NCBI GenBank assembly: GCA_000787465.1
Contig: JSYX01000052.1
Span: 1-64,000, forward strand
Origin: Thermomucor indicae-seudaticae
Lineage: Eukaryota; Mucoromycota; Mucoromycetes; Mucorales; Lichtheimiaceae
Direction: 5' to 3'
DNA length: 64,000 bases
Shown here: one piece after another, positions 1 to 9,895 of the stretch
How positions within the stretch are numbered: the stretch's first letter is position 1
Layout of the letters: each line of letters opens with the position of its first letter
Made by a program: the position numbers and the translations under genes
The notes under the pieces: generated by a model
Told to the model about the DNA's origin: nothing
What the model saw: only the letters and a program-made list of their open reading frames with translations
Databases searched by the model: none

Positions 1-169
1 AAAATGCTCGCCGCCAGCAGCGCCAATAGATTTTTCCTTCAGCGCAAAACAGACGGAAAAACCCAGTATTGCTTTTCCGCGTACCTGATTCGTATACTGT
101 AATTACTAAAAAAAATTGCACCCAGAATTTGATCCTGCGAAGCTTCAATGCATTTCGGAGTTGCGCGAC
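1..169. other. Left edge, no gene seen
   Basis: AT-rich sequence with short A runs. Nothing in it can be assigned. It could be the end of a gene lying outside the window. Confidence 0.4.
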
Positions 170-709
170 ATGCACCAAAGGCAAATCGCGAAGTTAGCCC
201 AGGAGTCCATGTGCGGTGCCGATGGCGTCAAGGCCGTGATGCACGACCACCATGGACCAACAGCGCGGCCCATACTGCTACCTGTCAAACGCAGCGCTTG
301 GAACGTTATTTGCTCTGACTACGGTAAGGGCAAGGGCAGCGCTGTGGACCAGGCAACTGCCCAGGGTATCACTACACACTGTAAGCACACGACGTCTGGA
401 GACGCTGCTATTTACTATCGTCCGTGCATTGGTAACAATAAAACTGAGCAATCTGCCAAAGATGCGTCTGCGGCCTGTCGAAACTTATCGCAAGAAGAGT
501 TGGCCGACCGTGCTGGCTCTTGGACAAAGGCGGCTTCAATGTACGAGGACGAAAAGCTTTGGAACCGCCCAGTGAAAAGTTTCGCAAGCCTGATGGAAAC
601 TGCACACGAGGACTTCGGCGCCGAGTCTTTCATTATTTTCAACAGTGTGCATATCAAAGGTTCTAGGTTTGAACCTCCACCACTTGTTTCGTCTGATATG
701 AGGTTCTAA
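170..709 (+). CDS. Unidentified open reading frame
   Basis: An uninterrupted frame of about 180 codons from an ATG at 170; the same frame runs upstream to about 116 without an ATG. The product is hydrophilic, with no signal peptide or membrane segment and no motif I recognise. The last part (codons for DFGAESFIIFNSVHIKG and PPPLVSSDMRF) looks more protein-like than the Cys/His-containing middle. There is no intron signal forcing a split, and a second frame overlaps at 252-575. It may be a real single-exon gene, the last exon of a longer gene or a decayed element. No function is assigned. Confidence 0.25.
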   Translation: MHQRQIAKLAQESMCGADGVKAVMHDHHGPTARPILLPVKRSAWNVICSDYGKGKGSAVDQATAQGITTHCKHTTSGDAAIYYRPCIGNNKTEQSAKDASAACRNLSQEELADRAGSWTKAASMYEDEKLWNRPVKSFASLMETAHEDFGAESFIIFNSVHIKGSRFEPPPLVSSDMRF

Positions 710-1000
710 CGTGAGAAATCCACGAGGGAACAATGACTGATCTAAGTATCAGAGCTTGCGAACACAATTGTTGTTGAAAACAGATTTGTTGAGAGATTTC
801 GCTCTGAATTATATACAAAGATCAAAGGTAGTGCTGTTGTCTTGTTCTAGTATAACTTTCTTACTGAGATACTGTAGAACGTGAGGCTTTCCTGTTGGGA
901 AGAAGCGCTGTGGGTGCATCAGCGAGCCCTTCTTTGCCTAGACCGAGCCATCTGTCTGCGCCATCCGCGACGACGTCGGTTAGTACTGGTAATCGTACAG

Positions 1001-1603
1001 CAGTCGCTTACCTCATTTCGGCCTCCAAATTGCGTCGACGGAGGTTATCGGGCCACCGTCAACGAACGACCACACGCACTATGTCAGCGATAGGCTCAAA
1101 CTGGCCAAAAGTCTCAAGAGCATGCTGAAATGGCTATCTCGTGAAGTTGTATCCGGAGATACCGAAAAACTATCGGAAATCAAGCTTTACGGTGTACAGT
1201 TTTACCGTAAGTACTATTCTTGATAGCGGTGGCGCACTTGATTTCTTACAGGTCTTAATATAGAGAACAAAGCATATATTTATAGCCTCAGTCTGCCGAT
1301 ACGTGGCGTCTATGTCTCCTCGTTAGTCAAAGAGTTCGATGTCAACTGCAGGCCAGTATTACTTGTAAATTTTTTACCACGATTCCTGAAGCACCTGTGG
1401 ACGTTGAAGGTAGCGTTGTAAAGGCAGCATTTATCTCTTTCGCATATACTTACCATGGATAATAGCATTTAATAATGAGCAGTGTATTGTCAGTGGAGGA
1501 TTATATTAATAGTGACACACTCTCGGACAGCTCCTGCCTTTCTGGAAATAGTTTAGACACAGTGTACCGATCACCCGGGAAACGAAGAAGAAACGCATCT
1601 TGA
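1001..1603 (+). CDS. Partial model of an uncharacterised multi-exon gene
   Basis: Three exon-like pieces lie in a row. Exon A (about 1001-1206) encodes a Lys/Ser-rich stretch ending KLYGVQFY at a consensus donor (GTAAGT at 1207). Exon B (1252-1409) follows a 45-nt intron ending TTACAG and stays open for 53 codons (NIENKAYIYS, LPIRGVYVSSLV, FLPRFLKHLW). A last piece (about 1480-1603) ends in a basic tail GKRRRNAS and a TGA at 1601-1603, which resembles a C-terminal nuclear signal. A and B join in phase; B to the last piece does not join cleanly at the signals I can see. The start is not found. The alternating hydrophobic and charged pattern suggests a genuine protein, but I cannot name the family. 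Confidence 0.35.
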
Positions 1604-2223
1604 CTGATAAATGCTTAGAACCTTAGTGTGCAATGCGGGCCCTATTACTCGGTTTCGAGTTAATCTGCAGCATGGTTATAATGAGCTATATGGAGTATTG
1701 CTGGAAATTGATTCAAGCAAGAAATGTGGTTTGATTTAAATATGTTGCAGTGCAACGCTTGACGTCAATTGACCCTGGCAGAAGGCAAAGCGTTTTTTCC
1801 TCATTGTGATATCGGTTTTTGTGCAGTCTAAATTCCAGTAACAGTTTATAATGAACTGCTTCATCTTTTATTCGCAGGCCTTTGTTGTGTCCGATGCTCC
1901 TACTCAGTATTTACGCTGTAGGTAGTGGAACTTTTGGAGTTCTGGAAACCAGTGGATTGAATGGTAGGCATGTGAATTTTGACAGGTGTACACAGATCCC
2001 CGAGTCAGTGGATGTCGACAGCAGAGGACGGAGGACGTGATACAGGCTTTGTTCAAGTCCGAAAGAGCTGTATTCCAGTGCGCTTGTTGCGAACCTTATG
2101 CAAAGGCAATTTCTGCTCATGTAAGCAACGGCAAGGACATCAGATTACGCAACTGGTTATTCATTACCGACATGAAAGCTTGGTCATTGCGATACTACAC
2201 AGTGTTCAAGGTTTCTTGAACAG

Positions 2224-2795
2224 GCGAGCACCTCCGTTTAGCCAATCACCTCCTCCCGCTTTACCCTCACACCTCGGCAATTATACCCATTCGCACGAAA
2301 ACATTGATGCTCCAACGTACTCTTGTGTTCCGATTGGCGAATGCGATGTTTGCACTCCTTTTGAAAAGGTATCTATCACTAGAGAAGGGTCAATACCTTT
2401 AGTTCTTTGCTGAAAAAGGGACGAATGCTTTCAGAAAACGGCTGCGTACTGCATGGAATATGGCAATAAGGAACCTGTGCGGTGCAAATGGGACGACCCA
2501 GATCTAGCCGATTATTTGCGAAACCAGACAACCTTTTATGATGATGATGCCATTTCGTTACCCTCTTTCCGTGGATGTCCTCGCGTAAAACGCATCGAGC
2601 GTTGGAAATTTGTAAAATTTGAGGTACGCCGACAGCCTTATTCCAGAAGTCCTCATCTCCGTTCACTAATTATGTTCCTAGTGTACCAATTTTGTCATTG
2701 CTTTGATATCCATTTTCATTGTATTCTGGAGACAGCGTAAATTAGCCAATGAACAGTATCGGCGACTAGCTCAGAGAATCGGTGTACCGGTCTAA
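2224..2795 (+). CDS. JTB-like single-pass membrane protein (one-base frame break)
   Basis: The order of features matches the JTB (jumping translocation breakpoint) family: a Cys cluster CVPIGECDVCTPF, a second cluster around YCMEYG and VRCKW, then FRGCPRV and WKFVKFE, one membrane helix (FVIALISIFIVFW), and a short basic tail starting RQRK and ending RIGVPV. Exons: about 2224-2368, 2419-2623 and 2682-2795 (stop TAA 2793-2795). The second intron (58 nt) joins in phase. The first (2369-2418) does not: exon 2 has one base too many, at the AAAAAGGG run 2413-2420, so the frame breaks between the two Cys clusters. The N-terminus and any signal peptide are not resolved. Animal JTB proteins act at the Golgi/membrane and in cytokinesis; the role in this fungus is unknown. 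The assignment rests on architecture, not on a search. Confidence 0.5.
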
Positions 2796-3381
2796 CATCT
2801 TTTATTGTAAATACGCTATTGACCTTGGAAGAACCAGCGTGAGCCATGCCGCCGTTTTCACATGTGACGGAATAAATATCTTTGCTACCTCGCTAAAAGT
2901 ATGAGCCGACTCAGCACTGAATCTTGTTCTGCCCGCGCCAGGAATATCATAAGCGTCTTCGGCAATATGGAACTACTGGGCCAGCAATCGGGGGAGTGTT
3001 TGGGCAAGTCATCCAAAGCATTTGCATTGTTTCAGGACTAAGGCGCAACTGGGCCGAAAAGCTTTCAGTCCTATTGCTCGAAAGATATTAATTTATTCAA
3101 GACTGGGAACGCGTCCTTCTAGTCGGGTATATAAAGTAGAAATGGCAAGGAAAAGATGATTACGGAAGAGGGAGTAGTTTTGAAGGTGAAAGTAGAAAGA
3201 GAATTAAGCAGACGTCGTATAGGCCTGCGGAGGGACAAGTGCGGACAAAGGCGAACTTGGGAAGAGAGAAGTGCGGGCAGACGATGGTAAAGATTGAGCC
3301 AGGGATGCGCCAAAATGCGAAGCTGGTATATTGGGAATATCAGGATGTAGCGGGAATCATTCACGGAGATGGAGTCCAGTA
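2796..3381. other. Spacer between convergent genes
   Basis: About 590 bp between the 3' ends of the JTB-like gene (+) and the hydrolase (-). Contains an AATAAA at about 2870 that could serve as the polyadenylation signal of the former. No gene seen. Confidence 0.5.
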
Positions 3382-4952
3382 TTACGATGTAATATATTCA
3401 GAGACGGTGTCGAGGATTTGCTGCTGCCAGGCTGATTTGAACAAGAACCAACCATGATCGAGTTTTGGCATCATGACACAATCAACACCGTGCTTGTGGA
3501 GATAGGATAGAACTCGCGATGAATTAACGATATTGTCGCGTTCTGAGAGAAAAACTTTGGTCGTTTTGGGAATAGGCGTCGCTGATGATGTCTGGATTCC
3601 AGCCGACTGAGAAGCTGTCACGTACAGGGACATTTGAAACCAGTGGAAGTGCCGTGAAATGTAATACGATATGTACAGCTCACTGGATGCAAAGAACTTG
3701 ACAATCGACTATTTGACGTCAGTTGCTTTAAGCGGAGTGCAGTGACCTGATGGACATACCTCGCTTGCTGTCTTTGGGATCCGATAGACGAAGTTGACGC
3801 AAATATCCTTGTAGTGAAGCATGAAGCAAATGGGATCGAGCAATACTACTCCGGCAACCGCTTTGGGTAGATGCTTGATCACCCAGGATGTGACAGCTGT
3901 GCCAAGGGAATGACCAACAAAGACGGCCTCATAGAACCCGTGTCGGCGAAGCATACGTTCCATATCCTGAAGAGTCTCCTGCATAGTTGGCACATCCTCA
4001 ACACAGCGCATCGCGACGTACGGCAGCTCAATACAGAACATGGGGGCGTTCAGAGTAGCTAGATTGTAGATGAATTTCATATACGGCAAGAAGCCCGGAC
4101 CGATTCCGTGAATAAAGACGATGGGTTTCTTGGTTCTGTCACCGTCCCGGAACCAGTATGCGACGCGCTCCTGGTTCCGGGAAGATGAGAAGTCGTTCCA
4201 CCAGAGCGAAAACAGCGAGGGCGTATCCGGCCCATACCGCCGTAGTCCCCACGCTTGGAGAACAAGACCGATCAGGTATGTCATGATGAAAATGAATAGG
4301 TAGAATGCAAACGGACGGTGGTATGCCTGGACAGGATCTAGCGTTATTCGGAGGGCAATGATATCTTCGTCGTAGCCAGGTCGGAATTGTATGTTGAAGG
4401 CTCTCGAAAAATCGTCAATCATCCAGTACAATTCCTGAGTCGCTTCTTCATCTTCCAGAACGCTCTCGAGAGGCTGTGCAAAGAATGCCCAGGCGATCCT
4501 ATATGAAAAGGGTCATCCTTCCCGTCTCGCTACGGCTGTCATACTGGTGTAACTTGCCATTCTGCAACGTTTTCCCGACAAAGTTCATCCAATGTCGGAT
4601 GTCGGCCTGGATCATTGGCCTTCATGAACCAGCCAGTGAGCCATTCTTCTACGTTATCAACGTTGGACAAGCAATTCTGATAGAGACTGCGACGTTCCTT
4701 GGCTCCCGGGTAAACCGGTGTTCCCCTTGTCTGCATCCGATTACGCGTGATTTGGAAAAACACGTAAAATATAAGTTCGCAACCAAGCCAATAGTGGAGC
4801 AGGATGTCAACCGAAGAATATTGCGTGGTGAACAATGGCTGCTCCGTTGCTATGTAATAAACGTAGTATACAAAAGCCATAGGCGCGACGGCTGTTTGCA
4901 ATACGGCAATGGCATAGATCATGTTTCGGACGAGAAAGGAATCTGGTATCAT
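3382..4952 (-). CDS. Membrane-anchored alpha/beta hydrolase
   Basis: Three exons, 4952-4554, 4473-3760 and 3708-3382, joined by introns of 80 and 51 nt, give 479 aa in perfect phase. The N-terminus has a membrane segment (IYAIAVLQTAVAPMAFVYYV) and a second follows at about residues 165-190 (FAFYLFIFIMTYLIGLVLQAW). The hydrolase fold starts with the oxyanion-type HGIGPG motif, then the nucleophile elbow GHSLG, an LLDPICF strand and, in the last exon, LDHGWF carrying the likely catalytic His. The segment ELYISYYISRHFHWF before the last strands is typical of a fungal family of uncharacterised membrane alpha/beta hydrolases. The substrate is unknown; a lipid or ester is plausible. The gene converges on the JTB-like gene. 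Confidence 0.85.
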
Positions 4953-5450
4953 TGTTTATACATTAAGAAAACAAAAAAGAGCAAAGAAGAAAAAGAAACC
5001 AGATTTCTTTTTTTTCTTTATATTGTCACATGCAAGTGAGGATTGCCCCCAAACCTTTTAGGCGGAGCTTTTTGGGTTGGTTCGTGTTCGATCGGGTTCA
5101 GATTCTGAGCCGAGTCGAAAGCCCATGTTTAACCCATAATGGGGTTTTGGGTCGTCCAATCATGCACAGTTAGACTTTTTGACGTGTGAACCGTGACACC
5201 ATGAAAACTGTGAATGAGATCAATCCGTTACACGGGAACATACCGTGGATCAATTTGCCCTTTTCCCTTGCAGGGGCCGCGGAATGCAGGTGGTGTTGAC
5301 AAGAAGAATGGAATGACTGTAAGTTGGTCAAAACATTGAAATTTTAGGGAAAGGCAGCAGACAACGTAAAGTATTATTCAAATAAACAAGACAGAATATA
5401 CATCCTACAGTGTAATGATACGTGCACAACAAAAAGTAAATGTTATCTAT
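4953..5450. other. Spacer with a GGTT/AACCC-rich stretch
   Basis: About 500 bp between two minus-strand genes, so it holds the promoter of the hydrolase. At 5040-5165 there is a run of GGGTT/AACCC words (for example TTTGGGTTGG, TTTAACCCATAATGGGGTTTTGGG) with imperfect inverted symmetry. No coding frame is convincing. Confidence 0.4.
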
Positions 5451-7819
5451 CTAAATCCTCATCCATTTAGCATTGTACTCTTTGACAATCTTTTTGGCTT
5501 CTTGGACATGGCCGTGCTCGATAAGGATCATGACAACGCCACGGATGGAAGATTCTAAAGCGGCACTGATCCATGCTTGCTTGATATCCGTATGCTCACC
5601 CACAAAGACGAGGCCATTGACCATATCAAAGTACGAAGGCATGTAAAGTTTATGCTGGCCCGGTTCTGGCTCGGCCCAGGAACCGGACTGCAATGGGTCC
5701 AGGATCCAGCACTTGCGATTATAGTTGCCCCTGTATTGTTCCTTGGCAAGGTCACCGTGCAGTTCAATGATGTCTTCGAGAACGCGGGCCACATGTTGCT
5801 CTTCAGTCATGGATGCGAACCGCAGGCCGCCGTCGCCCCTCGAATAGCCTGCGAGCATGACACCGGGCGCGTCCGTGCCTAGGTTATTGCTTGGATAACA
5901 AATGGATCCAGCAAGCAAATCCGTCGTATCGCAGCCACCGCGGATAGGCTTCTCGTAGTGCTCCCAGAAACGGGTCTTGAATTCCAGTGCAACCTTGCAC
6001 GCTTGCGAGTATCCCAGATTCTTAATGGCCCGTTCCAAAGTATATGGCAGCTCTATATATGCTAATGTTAGTCAAAGAACGAAGAAAATAACCTTGAAAA
6101 CATTGAAAAGTGTTACCAGGTAAATGCCAGGTGCGAACAATCGTGAACGGAACAGCGACGATGACATCGTCAAATGTCTTGGCATGGTACGTTTCATCAT
6201 ATGGATTATCCTTCCATTGAACGGAGATCTTGTCGTCTTCAAATGCAAGCTTGCTGATGCGTGTCTTGAAAATCACCTTGTCGCCAAGAATAGGACCAAA
6301 TGCTTCAGGCAGACGGTTCAGTCCACCCTGAATGGTACGCCAGTCGGTTGCACTAAATGTAAAGGTATCGTACATGTCGCCCCAGATGTTGCCCGGAATA
6401 CCTTTCGTTCCGCACTCGGTCGCATTCAGGCTCAAACCCATCTTGTTGTGCAGCCAGCCCCACTCTGACCAGTCATCGTAGCCTTCCTCAAGTGCTTTCT
6501 AATATAGAATAACAAGTTTGAGTTTAATGGGTGGTATTCGTGTGAAATGATAATAGTGAAGGTATACAGTACAGCGTGTGCCTTGTATAGATCCTCACTC
6601 ATCAGCTTCATCCAGCTATACGTGTAGAATTCCTGAGTGGCGGCGTCCACTTGGGTTGAGAGGTCAGAGGGTCCACTGGCAGTAGCAGCAGCTAGCGTTG
6701 CGTTGGCTGCTACTTCACCTTTGGTGGGTACCTTGCCGTTCGGAAGACGAACGCCATTTCGATAGAAAAGATTGCTAAAGTGGAACATAACTGAGCACAG
6801 TGTTCTCTCCATATTGTATTGACTTAGTACTCACTTGTCGCTCGATTGGATCCATTTAATAAACTCAATCTTATGTTCTTCGTTGTTCAACTTTTCAGTT
6901 CGTCGGCTAGTTGAAAGACAATGTGATGGTCTGTAATGGGTAACGTCTTGTTCTTGCAAGTCCAGGCAATTGGGAACCGCATGAAACCTGCAAATAAGAT
7001 CGGTTCGAATAAGCATGGTGGCGTCGCGAAGCCACATGTATACGCTTACCCATTTCCTGGTACGCAGTGGACGAGTTAAAGTAGGCAGTATGGACACGGC
7101 TACATTATACAAGAGCAAGGTATTAGAGGGTTAACACCAAAGAATAAGCAAGAGAAACTTCTTGTTGTTACCCGCCCAATCGATCATTGGCTTCAATGAT
7201 CTCATAGTTGGTAAAACCGGCCTTATCCAAGAGAAACCCGCTGAATAGGCCAGACATGCCTGCGCCAATGATACCGATTTCTGGGGTGATGCAAAGTGAG
7301 CATCATGTTTTCTTTTTAGCCAATGGCAAAAAGGGGAACACCCAACCTGCTCCTGGATTTTGCATCGGCGACAATATTCTTGCGTTTTGCGAAACGCTCC
7401 TTGTGGTACTTGACGGCGTCAAAGTACATGCCAGCCAGTTCAGGATAGCCACGCTTGCTGAGTTTGGTCGCGACGGTATACTCTTCACTCTGAGCGATGA
7501 TGTTGCCGTTTGTGTCCTTTGCGTAGAGGCATCCTGTCTTGACATCCGAAGGTACAGCCCAAATGAACTTGGTTGGCTGGGATTCGATGGTCACCTTGGC
7601 CATGCCAATTTTCTCGTGAACGCTGGATCCATCGCAGGCACCGAAAGAAATGTTCAGCTCTCCTTGATAGCCCTGTTGTAAGCCATAATCCAAAAAGATG
7701 TTGGTGAGCGAGTCGGCTTCCAGAGGGTCTTCAACATAGATCCTGGCTGTCGCCGAAGCAGGGGCTGCCGCAGCCTGCAATGCGGCTATAGCCAAGATAA
7801 AGATAGATGTGGAGATCAT
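5451..7819 (-). CDS. Secreted flavin amine oxidase / L-amino-acid oxidase-like
   Basis: Seven exons: 7819-7342, 7280-7172, 7099-7050, 6987-6835, 6774-6573, 6498-6117, 6052-5451. The product is about 658 aa. It begins with a signal peptide (MISTSIFILAIAALQAAAAP) and a leader region of about 160 aa, then the FAD-binding Rossmann motif IGIIGAGMSGL. The C-terminal FAD-contacting block contains VFVGEHTD. These are hallmarks of the flavin-containing amine oxidoreductase family, which oxidises amines or amino acids and releases H2O2 and ammonia. I start at 7819 because the frame upstream has no ATG. Exon 4 is out of frame by one base: residues before AAAA at 6892-6895 read FQLADELK in one frame and continue LNNEEHKIEF in the next. 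A fifth A restores the frame and all later phases. Substrate not predictable. Confidence 0.85.
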
Positions 7820-8645
7820 CGCAAACAGGAGAAAGAACACTGTGAATACGAAACAGCCTTTTGGCTTTGACTTTAAATACAATATCGACAAAGATGTTGC
7901 CGGTCATGCACCAAGATGAAATCTAAGGTCTCCCTTTCTCATATAAACTTTGCTGTAATGCACTCCACTTTCCTGCCTTTCCATACCTTACATCGGCTGA
8001 TCTCATATCACCAGGATCAATAAACCTATCTAGATGGCGCTTTTGCCCTCCAACGCCCTGCAATCGAATGGTCAACTAATGCATCCTGCAAAGAAACGAC
8101 TGTCCTGCATGGTCACCAGAGTGTGTATGCAGGGCTTCCTAAGCCGCTGCAGCGTTGCAAGAGTTCTTTCCCAATTTTCCTTGCAGTAATCTTTCTAACA
8201 TAGACGTGACTTAGCAAAATCCGAAATCTCGGCAAGCGAATGGAGCCATTGCGTGTAACGTAAGTAGCGGGAAACCAGGAACATACACTAGCAGAATTGT
8301 ACCTTGGTAGTACATAATGTTCTTTTATTTTCCTTCAACTATGACGCATATTGCCACTTAGAAAACTGTGGAATGTCCTAATGACGCGGTATGATCGATG
8401 CATGAATCGAAACGCGCGAGCCCTTGACACCGTCCATATGTAAACGCATGCAGTAAATGATAATGATGACGTGGGAAATCCTGTGGGAGAAGGCTAGCAC
8501 CAAGGACAATGGTATCGCATGTAACATTTATAGATAACGAAAAAGAAACTAGATAGTCGAGATTTACTGGATATTCCGCTGATAGCAGAAAATGGGACCG
8601 TTGATAGAAGATAGTAGATGGTATTTCTACGGGAAGTGCATCTGT
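7820..8645. other. Intergenic region
   Basis: About 830 bp between the 3' end of the EXD2-like gene and the 5' end of the amine oxidase, both on the minus strand. It should hold the amine oxidase promoter. No convincing gene, RNA or repeat seen. Confidence 0.4.
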
Positions 8646-9728
8646 TTAATTTACGTAAATATCTCCATCCACAGTCCATCGCTTGCTTAAATATTTAGGA
8701 CATGCATAGTCTAGAAAATGCTGGCGCCACTGCTTGACGAAAGATTCGAGATCAGGCCAACGTTCTTTACCATGCTCATCCACGTAGGCATTGGCCATCA
8801 AGTCCTTCACGACTGCTTGTCCATGTTCAACGAAATCTGGTCCTGGATATACATCCTTTAGTTCGCAGCATTTACTCAGCACTTGATCCCAGTCCAGTGT
8901 CGTCCATTCCGTATCATTTTCTTTCTTATCATTACAAGCGCCAGATTTCTTTGCTTCCCAGAATTGTTGCACGATCGCTTTTAACTCTTCTTGCCGACTT
9001 GGCGGTATCTTATCCGATTTCCGCAAAAGGGCCGATGCCGCCTTTCGCGCCATGCGATTCTCTGGAACTTGCACCCATCCTTTGCCTTCTAAAGGCACTC
9101 CATGCGCCTTTGCGTAGCTTTTTTTCAGTGCTGTAGCATGTTCCTCGTATTCGGTGTGGCAATGCTTGCATAATAGAATAAGGTCTCGGCTCTTGAATAA
9201 AATGAAGTTAGGGGAACCAGGATACTGGTACGTTGATTGCTATCTTGTGCAAAGTCACTGTACCGATTTAGACTTTATCACCAGGGGAAACCATTGCCGA
9301 TAAACATATGGTACCTGGATACCCCATAAGAGTGATGCACCGGAAACAGTTGATATGGGACATACGACATGATGTAGCGTCAAGTCTTTGTGGGACGCGC
9401 ACACAACGCAGAAATTGTCGCGGTCTTCAATCATGTAGTCATTTTCAGCATGCCCTTCACCCTTTGCTTCGAACGTCAGCTGGATGGCCTTTTCATCCAA
9501 CATGGTGGCTAAATCACGTTTGAGGTACCATTCTGCCTTCTTTCTACATTTACATGCACAATCTGTGATAAATCTTGAGACGAAGCGCTTCATGAGTTTG
9601 CGCGTTTTTCGTTCTTACTGGTTGCATCGAAACATTAGCTTGCCATGCTTTGAGTACACCTTCCAATTCTCGTAAACCGTACTTGATTTGCGGCTAGGCA
9701 TTATGATGCTGGTCTTTTCGGCTGCCAT
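8646..9728 (-). CDS. Stand-alone EXD2 C-terminal-type zinc/HNH domain protein
   Basis: Four exons, 9728-9619, 9543-9366, 9314-9264 and 9191-8646, give 294 aa in phase. The N-terminal part (ENWKVYSKHGKLMF, then KKAEWYLKRDLA) and the Cys/His core CVVC, LTLHHVV, YRQWFP, SRDLILLCKHCHTEYE match the region that follows the 3'-5' exonuclease domain in EXD2/EXDL2 proteins. The CxxC-HH-CxxC(H) layout is an HNH-like metal site. The C-terminal half (GWVQVPE, RKAASALLR, FLDYACPKYLSKRW) also follows that family. There is no DEDD exonuclease domain: the ATG at 9728 lies only 167 bp from the divergent chitin synthase start. A nuclease or RNA/DNA-binding role is inferred, not shown. Confidence 0.75.
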
Positions 9729-9895
9729 TTCTTTTCTCTTCTGCAAGACTATGCTGTTTCCTCCAAAACAAACTCCATTTTAGGCAAAAATTACGGCACA
9801 ACTCAGCATACAAACAGAGGTTTTATTGTCATGATCTATTACACACTCTCTCTGTTGGCAACTGCTTCTTTTTTCTTTCGTTCCTTGAAAGCTAC
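9729..9895. promoter_or_regulatory. Shared promoter, EXD2-like gene (-) and chitin synthase (+)
   Basis: 167 bp between two divergent ATGs. It contains pyrimidine tracts (CTCTCTCTGTT, TTCTTTTTTCTTTCGTTCCTT) just ahead of the chitin synthase start, common in fungal promoters. No specific operator recognised. Confidence 0.5.

Noticed and set aside
5040..5165. GGTT/AACCC-rich stretch as a telomere-like repeat or transposon end
   Set aside because: The words are irregular, there is no tandem period and no flanking duplication.
5451..7819. Calling the amine oxidase a pseudogene
   Set aside because: Only one base is off in an otherwise conserved, fully spliced model; assembly error is more likely.
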